From positions 5,173,618-5,237,617 of the forward strand of contig CM046870.1 of assembly GCA_025617745.1 (NCBI GenBank): a stretch of DNA of 64,000 nt. The letters run 5' to 3'. Both the position numbers and the translations under genes were made by a program. The notes beneath the pieces are model-generated. The model ran no database searches. It saw only the letters and a list, made by a program, of their open reading frames with translations, and had not been told where the DNA came from. Shown in pieces: positions 9,831 to 21,549 of this stretch; position 1 is the stretch's first letter; every line of letters starts with the position of its first letter. The DNA is from Heliocidaris erythrogramma (taxonomy: Eukaryota > Echinodermata > Echinoidea > Camarodonta > Echinometridae).

Positions 9831-12593
9831 GTATTTTACCCAGGAAAGTTTGCAATTGACCACCGCAATTGATCGGTAGATAATTGCTCGAATTTTATAC
9901 ATTGATAAACGGTTATCTATTCACTCACTTCTACAATCGGGAGCAAAACTAACGAAAACCCTATAGGCTTGAGAAAGAGTCGAGAAATTCAGCAAGGCTA
10001 CCTAAAGGTGAGATTTCTTTCAAAAGTTAAACCTTTGCAAATGCTGTTTTGTAGACTTTATCCTGTATTGGGGCGCAATATTTAGCAGCAGTCATATGAA
10101 ACTTTCAGCAGCTTGTTTTCGATAGTCATATGAAACTTGATACATAATATAGCGAACAAAGCAATTACATCTTTATTTTTTTCAATTTTTTTTCTTCAAA
10201 TATTTAAGAACTATATAGGCCTACTGGGGGCGCAAAATTACGAGATCTTGAAAGAAATTAATTATGCGAGGGAGCAAAGCGACCGAGCTTTGGAAAATTT
10301 TCGCATTTCAAACCTTCAAAAACTAGATTTCTAGTGCATTTACCCTGCGGATTCTTCATTTCCCCCTTTTTTTATCTTTCTCTCCTTTGCGTTTTTACGC
10401 CCCCTCCAAGTGCCGCCCAGGGCACCTGCCCCATGCCCCCTAGATATACGCCACTGAGCGAAGGAGGGTGTGGGAGGGGGTATCCTCCCTCCCATACCAG
10501 GGACCTTTTCAAAGATCTGTCTATAAAACTTGCATTTTAGAGCATCCCATAATGTTTTATTTTTAATGGAAAGATGGAATGCACGGATCTACACCAATGG
10601 ACGGAACCCCTCAAATGAGAATGACAATGCGAGCGAACGAATTTTCTTTCTGACATTTTGGCATTGAAATTATGGCATTTCTTATTTCCTTACTTCTCAT
10701 CATTAAAATAATGTGATGGTATTTCAAGATCAAACATAAGGAGTTTGGATAATTATTAGTGTTAAGTTAATGTATCATAATTCTCATTTATTTCATTCAA
10801 AAATATTGGGGGATGATAATACAGGCCATCCCCCACCTCAATTTTTTTTTTGATATATACCCCCATCCACCCCCCCCCCCCCCCCCACACCGGATCGACA
10901 CCCATGATCCAACCGCATAGCCAGGATTTCATTTTAGGGGGCGGTTGTGAGCACGCGAAGAGTGCGAACTTGGTGATGAGCACTCAAAGCGTGCTCCCCA
11001 GGGGTGGGTGCAGGGTGGGGGATTTTCCCCCTCCCGTGCGAAGCGCGAAAGTTCTGACGTTTTATAGCAAATTTGAGAGAAAGATAACGGCTCGTAGCAC
11101 CTTTTTTAGGCGGAAAGTTACTTCGACGTCCGGACTGCTCTTCAGTTATTTGGACGTTATACTGCACTGTAACGAGGATGGGTGTAGGGAGGGGGAGTTC
11201 CCCTCCCCCTTCCCGCACGAAGCGCGAAAGCTCTGACGTTTTAGCAAATTTGTGAGAAAGATAACGGCTTGTTGCAAACAATTTTTTAGGCGGAACGTTA
11301 TAGTTCAACGCATCGACTGCTTTTCAATTACTTGGACGCAATATTGCACTGTATGTAACAGGGGTGGGTGCAGGGAGGGTTGAGTTTCCCCCTTCCGGCG
11401 CGAAGCGCGAAAGCTCTGACGTTTTAATTTGAGAGAAAGATAACGGCTTGTATATAACGCATCGACTGCTTTTCAATTACTTGGACGCAATGCTGCACTG
11501 TATGTAACAGGGCTGGGTACAGGGAGGGGGAGTTTCCTCCCTTCCTCCCGCGCGAAGCGCGAAAGCTCTTACGTTTTACAGCAAATCAGTGAAAGAAAGA
11601 TAACGGCTCGTAACACTTTTTTTAGGCGGAAAGTTAGTTCGACGCCCTGGCTGCTTTTCAGTTATTGGGACGCAATACTGGCGTTTTAGCACATTTTGAG
11701 AGAAAGATAACGGCTTGTAGCGCCTTTTAAGGCCTTTTTTCTCTCACTTCCTCCGCTTTTTTGCCTTTTATTTTAGTGGCTGAATAGGGGGGGGGGCATG
11801 ACCCCCTGTGCCCCCCTGTCTACGCCAGTGCTTCTGGGTTGTCATTATTTAAATTTAAAATCTTAACTATAACGCTCTCATTTCCTGTAATCCCTTATGC
11901 TGCGATTTGGAGGACTGAAATTGCAAACATTTCACATCTTGAAACCATAATATTTTGGATATCTTGACTAGAGATTAATGTTGTCTTTTATTCAATTATC
12001 ATAATGTAAAAGAAGTGGAGCACTGAATAACTTTAGGTATACTAGTAGTCAAGTATAGATTAAGTCTAATAGTTGCTGGAAACTATACTGATTGGTGCCC
12101 TAGTCCATTCAAGAAGTTTGTCATCTCGTCTTTGCATAATTTTTAAATAAAACCTACTGCAGTTTCTTTCAAACCTCTATTGTAGAACATACTATAATCA
12201 TATTAGGCCTATACGTTTAAATTTAAGGGCTGGTTGATGAGATATAATGTATGATTTATCTTCTTTTATATGACAACACCATGCGATATAAAGTGTGAAA
12301 GAAAAAAAATGTTGTTTGATTCGAATTAGAAGGCATTAGAGGCCTAGTTAGCCACTCTGAGATCCAAATTGCAATCATGAAACCCATTTACAGAACTAGA
12401 AACATTAATTTTCCAACTCGGCTTGTCGACTTTCACCTCGTTCCAAAACAATTTTACCACGAAATTGCCATAGGAAATTACAGAGTCATTTTTTGGACCA
12501 AAAACTTGATACAGTTAGAGCGCCATCTAATGTTGACGATAGCCTAATAAATAAAGAAAGAAAGAAAGAAATAAATGGTGCCGTGTTATCACA
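9831..12593. other. intergenic DNA with dispersed G/C-rich repeats
   Basis: No gene is supported. 9831-10340 is AT-rich. 10250-10500 and 10840-11030 are members of dispersed families with words such as GCCGCCCAGG and CATAGCCAGGATTTC beside G or C runs. A degenerate tandem repeat fills 11030-11760. From 11850 to the YAE1 start the DNA is AT-rich and featureless; a short (GAAA)n tract lies at about 12553-12572, just upstream of the start codon. Confidence 0.55.
11030..11760. repeat. degenerate tandem repeat, about 150-180 bp units
   Basis: The word CGAAGCGCGAAAG recurs at about 11039, 11218, 11400 and 11551. It is followed each time by a TCTGACGTTTTA-like stretch, GAGAGAAAGATAACGGC, a TTTAGGCGGAAAGTTA-like segment and CTGCTTTTCAGTTA. 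About five diverged units are seen. No coding meaning is evident. Confidence 0.8.
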
Positions 12594-15500
12594 ATGGATG
12601 TGTTTGACGAAGGAATAGGAGATGATATTTTGCCGGAGGACTGGGCAAAAGTAGAACGATCCAGGAAGACAGTAAGTATCGTGAAATACTTGCTATTCAA
12701 CTAAAGGATGTTTTGTTAGAAATGTGTTTGTATTGTTTGGAACAACTGATAAGTCTAATTCTAATAAATATGATCTAGGCCTAGGCTACGACGAGTACGA
12801 GTACGAGGTGTAACTTGCCCAGCAGCCGCACACGCAGGAAGCTCCGCCGCCGCTCCGGCTGCGGTGGAGCTCCTCTTGCTTTACTTCCTGGCCTTGCACT
12901 GCAAGGTATGCCTTAAATACACTTGACTTATGTTAGTCGGCAGATCTAACAGTTTTCCTAGTCCTTCATGTAGTCCTGTGAGTGCTTTTGAAAGTTAAGG
13001 ATAATGATTATTTGGCAAACCCGGAGTCTAGGGGACCAGACGTGCGTACTGTCATGGCTGTACTACTAGTACTAATTCAATACTCTGTGTGTGACACTGA
13101 CAATACGGTTTATTCCGTCGAGACTAACTATACACAGCACTGTCGCGAAGCGACAGCGCTGTACAAGCTGGCCATTCAAAAGCGTTGCGAACCGCGACTA
13201 CAGAAGTGCGACTACATGCTTTTTGATTAAATTACATCCTTTCTTGAATTAATTAATTATAGTACCAAATCAAGCTTAAACTATTACTTTATTGCGCTCC
13301 CTAACTTAAATTTAGTTAAGTAACTTACAACTTACCAAAAAACGATGATTTATTGCGTCGTCTGTCATGTCTGCCCACAATAGCTGTACTATCTCGTCTC
13401 GCAAACGGCAGAGGTGGGTGATAGTACAGCAGCTGCTACTGTGGGCAGACGTGGCAGACGACGCAATAAATCATCGTTTTTTGGTAAGTTGTAAGTTAGT
13501 TAACTAAATTTAAGTTAGGGAGCGCAATAAAGTAATAGTTTAAGCTTGATTTGGTACTTTCAAGAAAGGATGTAATTCAATCAAAAAGCATGTAGTCGCA
13601 CTTTTGTAGTCGCGGTTCGCAACGCTTTTGAATGGCCAGCTTGTACAGCGCTGTGTAACGTCGAGACGCTCCTGGCGTATTGTCACACACAGTATTGAAT
13701 ACAGCATGCACGTCAGGTTCCCTATTCTCTGGCCTGGATTGCTGATCATTTCCTCACCTAATAAACATTTAGCATTTTTCTCAAAACTTTGAAGCATTTT
13801 AAAATTTCATTTGTATATTGTGACCAATAAACAGAAATAATGTGTGATTTGTGACCAAATTGATTTAATGATCATGATGATGCAAATACTTTAATGACCA
13901 TGTGAAAATGTGAGAAAGAACCTTTACTTTTTCAGTATTTCATGTTGACTTGTTGTATTTTTGCATTTTTTAGGATGGTTACAAAGAGGGGATAGCAGCT
14001 GGGCAGGAATCATGTCTTCAAGAAGGTTTTAATAGCGGTTTCTCACAAGGTACAACAACCACCTTCAGCCACAGCTTTCTCAAAGGAATCATAAAGTAAG
14101 CTTTCTCACTATGTAATGCTTTGTCTTTCTTAGATGCATAAGAAAGAAAGAACCAGATGAATGAAAGGTTGAGGAAGCACTGTTAAGAATAAGATATGTC
14201 TTCATTGTTAAAGTTGTAATCGATCAAACGCAATTCGGCAACTCTTCTTAGACATTCGACCCCCAAAAGTGGTGGGTATGTGCCGCCAGCAAGACCAAAA
14301 AAGGGGGCTTCGGAGCAAGCATATCATGAAAAGGACGGTCTTAGGAACGACTAATATTTTTGAAAAGGGCTCTTTGGAACTGGATTACAATATAAATATG
14401 ATGCTACGGAACTGGACATCGTTTCATCAAACCGTCATAAGTACAAGTTCGTCGACATCCCATTGAAACGCATGTTAATTTTGATACACACGTTTCAATG
14501 GGATATCGGCTTATGACCGTTTGATGAAATGCTGCCCTGGTTCCCACAAGCTCCCATTAGGCTAAATACACTGTGTGTCATGGCAAGTCTATGGTGTGTG
14601 TATTGGTAAGTGCATGCATCGCTCAGCATTCTTCGAAACGGGCCGGGGCGGGCCAGTACGGCCAGAACGACGGAATGGAAAAAGAAGTGGTGCTTTGGAA
14701 CGGTTTCCTCTCTTTTTCTCAACAAGAAAAAAATGGTATGCTTTGGAACGGAAATTTGTACCTGATGAGTGCAGGTCGAAAAGCTTTGTTATCATGTCTC
14801 TTTTTCGTGCCATATGGAAATTTGAGTGTAAACATGTGGTCTTATGGGCGGCACATAGAACCCACCGCACACTATATACTGAGTGCCCCCCTCGGTGGCC
14901 TAGTGGCAGAAGCTTCCTCCAAATACACAGTCATAAAGTGGACACCCTTCACAGTGAATGTGAATGTAGAAAAGGGCAGTGTAAGCAAACTATTCTTTCT
15001 TTCTTTCTTGACAGTGCAATAATTACGAGCCTTCATCCCAAGGACCAAGGCCTGAAAGATGCTGTCGCCACGGAAACCATCAAAGATCTAGAGGCCATCT
15101 TGTCTATCTTAGATTCTCTTCAAATGAAAATGAGATCTAAAAAGAGATGCAGCAGCAGTGGAGAAACAAGCTGTTTATCTAAAGGTGAATAATCTTTCTT
15201 TCATGTTGCTTATACGTGCTCTGAATTACAATATTTTAAGAAACTCCACACATGCATTTTAGTAATATTTACAGTGATGATGGTAATTTTGATAATGGTA
15301 GGTTTTGGAATCAACTGCATTATAACAAATTAATGAAATTTTCCGGAAACAATTGTAAAGCACTGGACACAACATGGGAATAAAGAAACATGTGGCGCGA
15401 AAATTTGGTCCAAAGTTTAACGATTGATTCAGGGAAATTAAAAAGATTATAATGTATTGTGAAGCTGGAATGTTGTGCTACTTTTTTTGTTAAAAATTAT

Positions 15501-16031
15501 GCAAGGAATGTCTTTTGGGATCAAAACATTAATACTGTACTTCTTCAAAAACTCTGATTATTTTGAGTGCATTTTTTTTTTGTCAGTGAGCTATAATATA
15601 CATAGGAGAATAACTACCAGTTTTTTTTTTTTTTTAACTCCTTGAAGAGGTGTTAGATTTGTATAATCCTTGTAATATTGTTTTTGCTATGATCTGTCTG
15701 TAACTTTATGATTACTCCAGATGCTCAAGAGAAGACAGAGGGATGTGAGAATGATGGAAAAACAACTTGCAGTGTAGACTCTGAAACCAGTCATGATAAC
15801 CCATCATCTTCAAGTTCAGCATGTAAATTTCATCATAACAGAGACAATGTGGCTGGTGGGGAGACTACTTCAGCCATTCAGGAGAATGCTTCGGGAAGCA
15901 CTGAGGACGAACATTTGTTTTACTCACATGATCCTGAACTCAAGAAGATTGTAGAAAGACTGAAACCACATCTTGTCCAAAATAACTGTCAGGATATCCT
16001 ATGTGTATCTCATCAGCTTTTAAAGGTCTGA
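12594..16031 (+). CDS. YAE1: YAE1 (Yae1-domain protein, Fe-S adaptor for ABCE1), four exons, complete
   Basis: Exons 12594-12671, 13974-14095, 15015-15184 and 15721-16031 join in phase (0, 2, 1) with GT-AG introns to give 226 aa, close to the usual length of the animal protein. Exon 2 encodes the deca-GX3 signature: Gly at residues 28, 32, 36, 44, 48, 52 and 64, all on a four-residue spacing with C, T and S at the skipped sites (YKEGIAAGQESCLQEGFNSG). In yeast and humans Yae1 pairs with Lto1 and hands Fe-S clusters to the ribosome recycling ATPase Rli1/ABCE1 in the cytosol. The end of exon 2 is not the first GT (14050) but 14096, because only that choice fits the phase of exon 3. The C-terminal region is Ser/Thr-rich and ends DILCVSHQLLKV. 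Introns 1 and 2 hold foldback repeats. Confidence 0.88.
13020..13735. repeat. large foldback repeat in YAE1 intron 1
   Basis: Two arms of about 350 bp and 300 bp are reverse complements around a centre near 13400. The inner parts are almost perfect, for example AATAAATCATCGTTTTTTGG at 13468 against its complement at 13337. The outer parts are diverged and the left arm carries extra bases. Boundaries are approximate and no clear target duplication was seen. Confidence 0.85.
14418..14532. repeat. short inverted-repeat element in YAE1 intron 2
   Basis: The left arm has CGTTTCATCAAACCGTCATAA and CCCATTGAAACG. The right arm has the reverse complements CGTTTCAATGGG and TTATGACCGTTTGATGAAA. The roughly 115-bp palindrome is a MITE-like hairpin. 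It shares CGTTTCATCAA with the hairpin at 40492-40624. Confidence 0.8.
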
Positions 16032-16136
16032 ATATACATTGTAGTTCAGTCAAAGACAATGGAGCAGGAGATCAGTGCAAAACACTTCAGGGCTATTCCA
16101 TGCAATCTGTCCTGTACGACATGTCAAGAGATTTTT

Positions 16137-18076
16137 ATGCCTCCGCCCACCGAAGGTGGGTGCCGGAGGCATTATGTTTTCGGGTTGTCCGTCCGTCCGT
16201 CCGTGCGTCCGTCCGTGCGTCCGTCCGTGCGTCCGTACGTCCGTCCGTGTGTCCGTCCGTCCCACTTCTCGTTACCGCGATATCTGAAGAATCATTTGAG
16301 GTAGGAACCTCAAACTTGGTACTAGTATGTATCCCCATACGAAGATGAACTGATTAGATTTTGGGGTAAGTAGGTCAAAGGTCAGAGGTCACAGAGGTCA
16401 ATTTACATGAAATTACATAAGAATTCTTGGTTTTTAGCACCGTTACCACGATATCTCAAGAACTATCTGAGGTGAGAACTTCAAACTTGGTACCAGTATG
16501 TATCCCCATAGAAAGATGAACTGATTAGATTTTGGGGTAAGTAGGTCAAAGGTCAGAGGTCACAGAGGTCAATTTACATGAAATTACATAAGAATTCTTG
16601 GTTTTTAGCACCGTTACCACGATATCTCAAGAACTATCTGAGGTGAGAACTTCAAACTTGGTACCAGTATGTATCCCCATAGAAAGATGAACTGATTAGA
16701 TTTTGGGGTAAGTAGGTCAAAGGTCAGAGGTCACAGAGGTCAATTTACATGAAATTACATAAGAATTCTTGGTTTTTAGCACCGTTACCACGATATCTCA
16801 AGAACTATCTGAGGTGAGAACTTCAAACTTGGTACCAGTATGTATCCCCATAGAAAGATGAACTGATTAGATTTTGGGGTAAGTAGGTCAAAGGTCAGAG
16901 GTCACAGAGGTCAATTTACATGAAATTACATGGAATTACTGGTTTTTACCACCGTTACCGCGATATCTCAAGAACTATCTGAGGTGAGAACTTCAAACTT
17001 GGTACCAGTATGTATCCCCATAGAAAGATGAACTGATTAGATTTTGGGGTAAGTAGGTCAAAGGTCAGAGGTCACAGAGGTCAATTTACATGAAATTACA
17101 TGGAATTACTGGTTTTTACCACCGTTACCGCGATATCTCAAGAACTATCTGAGGTGAGAACTTCAAACTTGGTACCAGTATGTATCCCCATAGAAAGATG
17201 AACTGATTAGATTTTGGGGTAAGTAGGTCAAAGGTCAGAGGTCACAGAGGTCAATTTACATGAAATTACATAAGAATTCTTGGTTTTTAGCACCGTTACC
17301 ACGATATCTCAAGAATTATCTGAGGTGAGAACTTCAAACTTGGTACCAGTATGTATCCCCATAGAAAGATGAACTGATTAGATTTTGGGGTAAGTAGGTC
17401 AAAGGTCAGAGGTCACAGAGGTCAATTTACCTGAAATTACATAAAAATTCTTGGTTTTTAGCACCGTTACCACGATATCTCGAACTGTTTGAGGTAAGAA
17501 CTTCAAACTTGGTACTAGTATGTTACCGTATACGAAGATGAACTGATTAGATTTTGGGGTAGGTAGGTCAAAGTTCAAAGGTCACAGAGGTCAATTTACA
17601 TGAAATTACATGGAATTAGTGGTTTTTACCACCGTTACCGCGATATCTCAAGAACTATCTGAGGTGAGAACTTCAAACTTGGTACCAGTATGCATACCCA
17701 TATAAAGATGAACTGATTAGATTTTGGGGTAAGTAGGTCAAAGGTCAGAGGTCAATTTACATAAAATTACATAAGAATTCTTGGTTTTTAGCACCGTTAC
17801 CACGATATCTCAAGAACTATCTGAGGTGAGAACTTCAAACTTGGTACCAGTATGTATCCCCATAGAAAGATGAACTGATTAGATTTTGGGGTAAGTAGGT
17901 CAAAGGTCAGAGGTCAAATCAAATATTTCTAGTTTTATATGAAAATGAAATGAAATGAATTTTTCTGTCTCCTGTGCATTTTAAATGAAAAGATTTGTCA
18001 TTTTGTTGGACCAGTCCTTTTTAGAGTGTACATGTATGCCATACATTTCCAATCTGGCGATGGCGGAGGCATAAAT
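16137..18076. repeat. TIR-bounded array of about ten 171-bp tandem units
   Basis: The block begins with ATGCCTCCGCCCA and ends with the inverted TGGCGGAGGCAT, giving short terminal inverted repeats. After the left end come a local hairpin and a (CGTC)n-like tract (16190-16262). Then the word GATATCT recurs at 16279, 16450, 16621, 16792, 16962, 17132, 17303, 17474, 17642 and 17804, spaced 162-171 bp. Units are 90% or more alike by eye. The layout, short TIRs around a tandem core, resembles non-autonomous elements with internal satellites known in marine invertebrates. It starts about 106 bp after the YAE1 stop codon and could reach into its 3' UTR. Confidence 0.85.
16372..17931 (+). promoter_or_regulatory. 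repeated nuclear-receptor half-site cluster (candidate)
   Basis: In most units the segment at 16372-16400 and its homologues reads AGGTCA, one base, AGGTCA, one base, AGGTCA, three bases, AGGTCA. These spacings are DR1, DR1 and DR3, known recognition layouts of RXR/HNF4/COUP-TF and VDR-like receptors. Starts include 16372, 16543, 16714, 16885, 17055 and 17225. Some later units are altered or shortened (about 17568, 17735, 17906). The pattern is seen directly; receptor binding is inference only. Confidence 0.5.
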
Positions 18077-19539
18077 TCCGACCGCGCGCGGTCGAATATT
18101 CATCTAGTTCATTTATGGATGAAATTGTATGGGACACTGTGCACGGAATCGCCCTTCATCCCTTGGATGGGATGTTAAATGGAGGCCCTGTGTGGAAGAG
18201 AGTTGTCACCTTTGCACGTTAAGAACCTATGCACTCACGAAAGAGTAGGGCGAAGCCCCGTTTCAATGTTATACCTGCTATCCCAATCAATTATACCGGG
18301 AGGAGATTAAGTTTGCTTTCCCTCCCAGGTGCAGGTGCGCTGAATCATTAATGATCTGGTGAAAAATTGGACTGGATTTCAAAGGTATGATAATCTTTAT
18401 GGTGTGGTGAGCCTAGTATTACAACTGATATGTAAAAGATTGTCTTTCAAGGAATGTGACCAGCCATCCACTCTAGAACAACTTCTTACGTATCATATAT
18501 CTCCCAAATCCAGTCAGATTTCTCTTTTTTTTTTACATTTGGGCAATCCGTAATGGAGTCTACAAATTTGCAAAATGATTGTTGTCATTTCACTGATGGT
18601 CAGTTTCCAGCCTCTTCATTTTAAGGAAATTTCTTAAACAACATATTTTGTGTGTTTAGACAAGGTTTTAGCCTCTAGGCCTGTAAATACTTCATACTTG
18701 ATACTTGATGGGGTAATCCCTTTGGCAGCTCACACAGAGCTAGTGCTGGGACTAAAAACCGGGTACCCGGGTCCCGCCCGAGAGCATCGGGTCCCGGGTC
18801 AAAATATTACATGCCCGTTTCCCGAAAATAAGTATTTAATGATTACTCATGTATGTAACATGACAAGGCGGTAGATAACGTTGACCAGCCATTCAATATC
18901 TACATGTAAATATCCATGTAGCGCCCCACTGCAGTGATGCGCTTTCGAGTTTTTCCCAGTGTTAATAGCTTCTTAAGGGTAAATATAAGCTTGTAATTTG
19001 TGTTACATGATTTTCGGGTAACCGGGAACCCGCCCGAAAAATTGTCGGGTTCCCGAATTGAAAAAATACCCGAAACTCCCACCCCTACACAGAGCTATAC
19101 TGGGATGGTAGGTGAAGCGAGCAGTCGCAGGGAGTGTTGTGAAGTGCAGAAGTGGTTGTGGGTATATAGATATAGCACTTCTTAATATACAGTAAAATGT
19201 GCTATGTCAAGTGCAAGTAAAAACTATTCCAGTGTACTTAAACTATGTGAGAGCCTACAGGCGGCTGCATCGCTCTAATGGAAGGGAGGGCAGCCTCCTT
19301 GAAACTGGACATTCCTTGAGCGTTAACTGCTGAGCTAGGTATCTTTAAGTTTATCATGTGTGGGCTTTGGCAAAATATCCTTTCGTAGTGTGCGGGACAT
19401 GAAGATAAGCAGTTAATAAAAAAGTGCTAGGTGATTGTTTTATTTTAAAGCAAATGATTTTTTGCATCCCCCCCCCAAAAAAAATATCCTCACTGAACCT
19501 TTTTCAACTGAGTGCAGATCAAACAGATGATATTGGTTG
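18077..19539. other. intergenic repeats
   Basis: No gene is supported. 18089-18102 is a perfect 14-bp palindrome (GACCGCG/CGCGGTC) at the edge of the satellite element. 18735-19085 contains words such as GGGTACCCGGGTCCCG and CGGGTTCCCGAATTG that look like the two diverged ends of a dispersed repeat. The rest is AT-rich and featureless. Confidence 0.5.
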
Positions 19540-20455
19540 GGGGTATCATACAATTGTAGTTTGAGCTTCTACCGAACCTTAAAATTTGTTAGCAATTTTT
19601 CGTCCACTCTTGTGGACTTTCTCAAGCCAAGTGATCAGTCACACTGTTTCTAATTGCTGTCTTGCGATCACTGGACCGAAGATAGGTGACAATAAATAAC
19701 CTGAGTCCCTGTTCAGTGTAGGATTAATCCTCTTTATCCAAATAGACTCTTTCACCTTTCTTAACCAGTAGTTGCTTTCAAGTCAATGATGAGGGCATCA
19801 TCCCATCCAATATTATGTCCTGTATTGAGGGGTGTTCACCTAGAGCTGAATGGGAAGGGTTGTTCAATCTAAGTGCTTTTTTGTGCTCCTTAAGTCGATC
19901 ATTGAGAGTTCTGCATGTTTCCCCAACGTAACAATTGGAACAATCTGAGCAAGTGATCTTGTAAACAATGCCTGTCTTTCCTTCTCTTGATACTTTGTCT
20001 TTTGGATGGACCAGCCTGCTTCTTAGTGTGTTGGGACTTCTGAAAGCAACACTAATGTCCTTTGTCTTGGAATGCTTGTTTCAAGGGAGAGGCTATAGTG
20101 TTGACAAAAGGAAGAACTACTCTGTTGTTAAGTTCTTTCTTTTCTTCTTGGAACGTCCAGCTGTTCTGGGGGGGGGGGGGGGGGGGGCTTAGTTCTTATT
20201 CTGTCCTTCGCTCTTTGTCTCGTCCATGCTGGATAACCACATGATGTAAGCACCTTGTCAATGTGTTGAAGTTCACTCTGTTCACTCTATTGTCACCTAT
20301 CTTCGGTCCAGTGATCGCAAGACAGCAGACAGCATTTAGAAACAGTGTGACTGATCACTTGACTTGAGAAAGTCCACAGGAGTGGACGAAAGCTTGCTAA
20401 CAAATCTTAAGGTTGGTTGAAGCTCAAACTACAATTGTATGATATTGGTATAATT
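19540..20455 (-). mobile_element. Penelope-like retroelement remnant with inverted ends
   Basis: A segment at about 19545-19690 reappears inverted at about 20287-20445. Both carry GTCCAC..GTGGAC hairpins next to GAAA and the block TCACCTATCTTCGGTCCAGTG. Between them the minus strand encodes a broken GIY-YIG endonuclease, the C-terminal domain of canonical Penelope-like elements. Flanking terminal repeats in inverted orientation are known for this group. No reverse transcriptase portion remains. A poly-G run (20167-20187) interrupts the interior. Confidence 0.75.
19700..20140 (-). pseudogene. GIY-YIG endonuclease domain of a Penelope-like element, broken
   Basis: On the minus strand, translation gives a RSRLVHPKDK segment and then GIVYKITCSDC and CYVGETCRTLNDRLKEHKKA. 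These hold the GIY and YVG hallmarks and the conserved Arg of the RL.EH helix. Further on, in shifted frames, come a NYWLRKVKES-like segment and IKRINPTLNRDSG, typical of the end of these proteins. At least two frameshifts separate the pieces (near 19790 and near 20050), so it is a fossil. Confidence 0.75.
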
Positions 20456-20587
20456 TGCGTCCCGACTGAGTTTGGATAGATTCAGTCATCTTTGGTTACG
20501 AGTGTGATGGTGTGAAAGGGTTAGGGTATGGGTAAAATTCCACTGAAGAGCCCTCATTTGTTTGTCCAATGAAATATATTTGTCCGT

Positions 20588-20650
20588 TGAGAACCAGAAG
20601 GGCATTATACCTATGTTAAGGTATAAGAGTGAACGCCCTTCTAGTTCTCA
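20588..20650. repeat. 63-bp hairpin, same family as 40333-40433
   Basis: TGAGAACCAGAAGGGC at the left pairs with GCCCTTCTAGTTCTCA at the right. The same arms occur in the hairpin at 40333. Both are small palindromic repeats of unknown origin. Confidence 0.8.
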
Positions 20651-21268
20651 GCAGGCAATATGTAGTATCCTGCTGGACAGGGATACAATCATATGTATAC
20701 TATAAGAGTTGTATATCTTTATTCGCTTATATCATGCACTTCCTGTTATACGGTATGTGTATTTTTCCGTGACAATTTCTTTATAATCCAAGCTTTATAT
20801 TTATATTTTAAGATTCATATGTAATGGTTGAAATATTCATATTGGACAAAACATTTGTGTGTACAAATAAAAGCTGTACATTCATGTATTGTTTAGTGCC
20901 GTGTTGAGACTCTATGTGATCCTTGTAAACGTATCAAGCTTTCCTCAAAGGAAAATCTTTGTACATGTATGTATTAATTATTGTTTACTCAATTTGAATA
21001 CAAACTGTTATTTGCCTGATTGCTTTTAAAATATTTTAATTTTTCTGTATCTTTAAAAAAAAACACGCATCCTTGCGGTCATTATTTGAAAACTGAAACA
21101 GTTTAGTAGAATAGTAAGGAGCTAAGAAATTTAAGTTCTCTCTCATATTCGATGAGGAAGTTGTATATAAATATTAGGGTTCATGAGGACCAACCACCAT
21201 CTTTTCTTTTTGTTCGCTTTGTATGCTTAGGGTTCGTTGCTGGTAACCTAGTGTAGTAAAATATAATA

Positions 21269-21443
21269 CGGTGGAACCCCGTTATAAAGAACACTGTATA
21301 ACAAACTCTTTGTTATAACAAGGTACTTTTTCCGGTCCCACTTCTTTGTATTCTATTGTTTTTTAGCCCTGATATAACATGGTTTCGATATAAAGAGGTA
21401 ATTTCCTTGGTCCCAAAGAGTTTGTTATAACGAGGTTCCACTG
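21269..21443. mobile_element. pogo/Tigger-like MITE (175 bp)
   Basis: The ends are CGGTGGAACCCCGTTATAA and the inverted TTATAACGAGGTTCCACTG, flanked by TA on each side (21267-21268, 21444-21445). Such TIRs and TA duplication are typical of pogo/Tigger-derived MITEs. No coding capacity. A shorter relative lies at 30953-31052. Confidence 0.75.
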
Positions 21444-21549
21444 TATATAAATTTTACTTCTGTTGAGAAATTTGGTGATTTTATATACGAAAATTGCACT
21501 CTGAATAAAAGTAAAAGTGGCTGGTGAGTAAAGTCCAGGTCTATTTTAA

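Noticed and set aside
12780..12905. Extra GC-rich YAE1 exon
   Set aside because: Exon 1 joins exon 2 directly in phase 0, and this segment has no fitting acceptor/donor pair.
14050..14055. First GT after YAE1 exon 2 as splice donor
   Set aside because: It would leave phase 1, which does not fit exon 3; the donor at 14096 gives phase 2 and a continuous Yae1 domain.
14890..14960. tRNA/SINE head suggested by TGGCCTAGTGGCAG
   Set aside because: An A-box-like word only; no B box and no cloverleaf follow.
16050..16348. Frames repeating VRPSVRPS or DGRTHGRT
   Set aside because: The (CGTC)n tract at the edge of the satellite element is open in all frames; no gene signal.
16372..17931. Tandem array as a CRISPR
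   Set aside because: Units are contiguous 171-bp repeats without unique spacers, in a eukaryotic genome.
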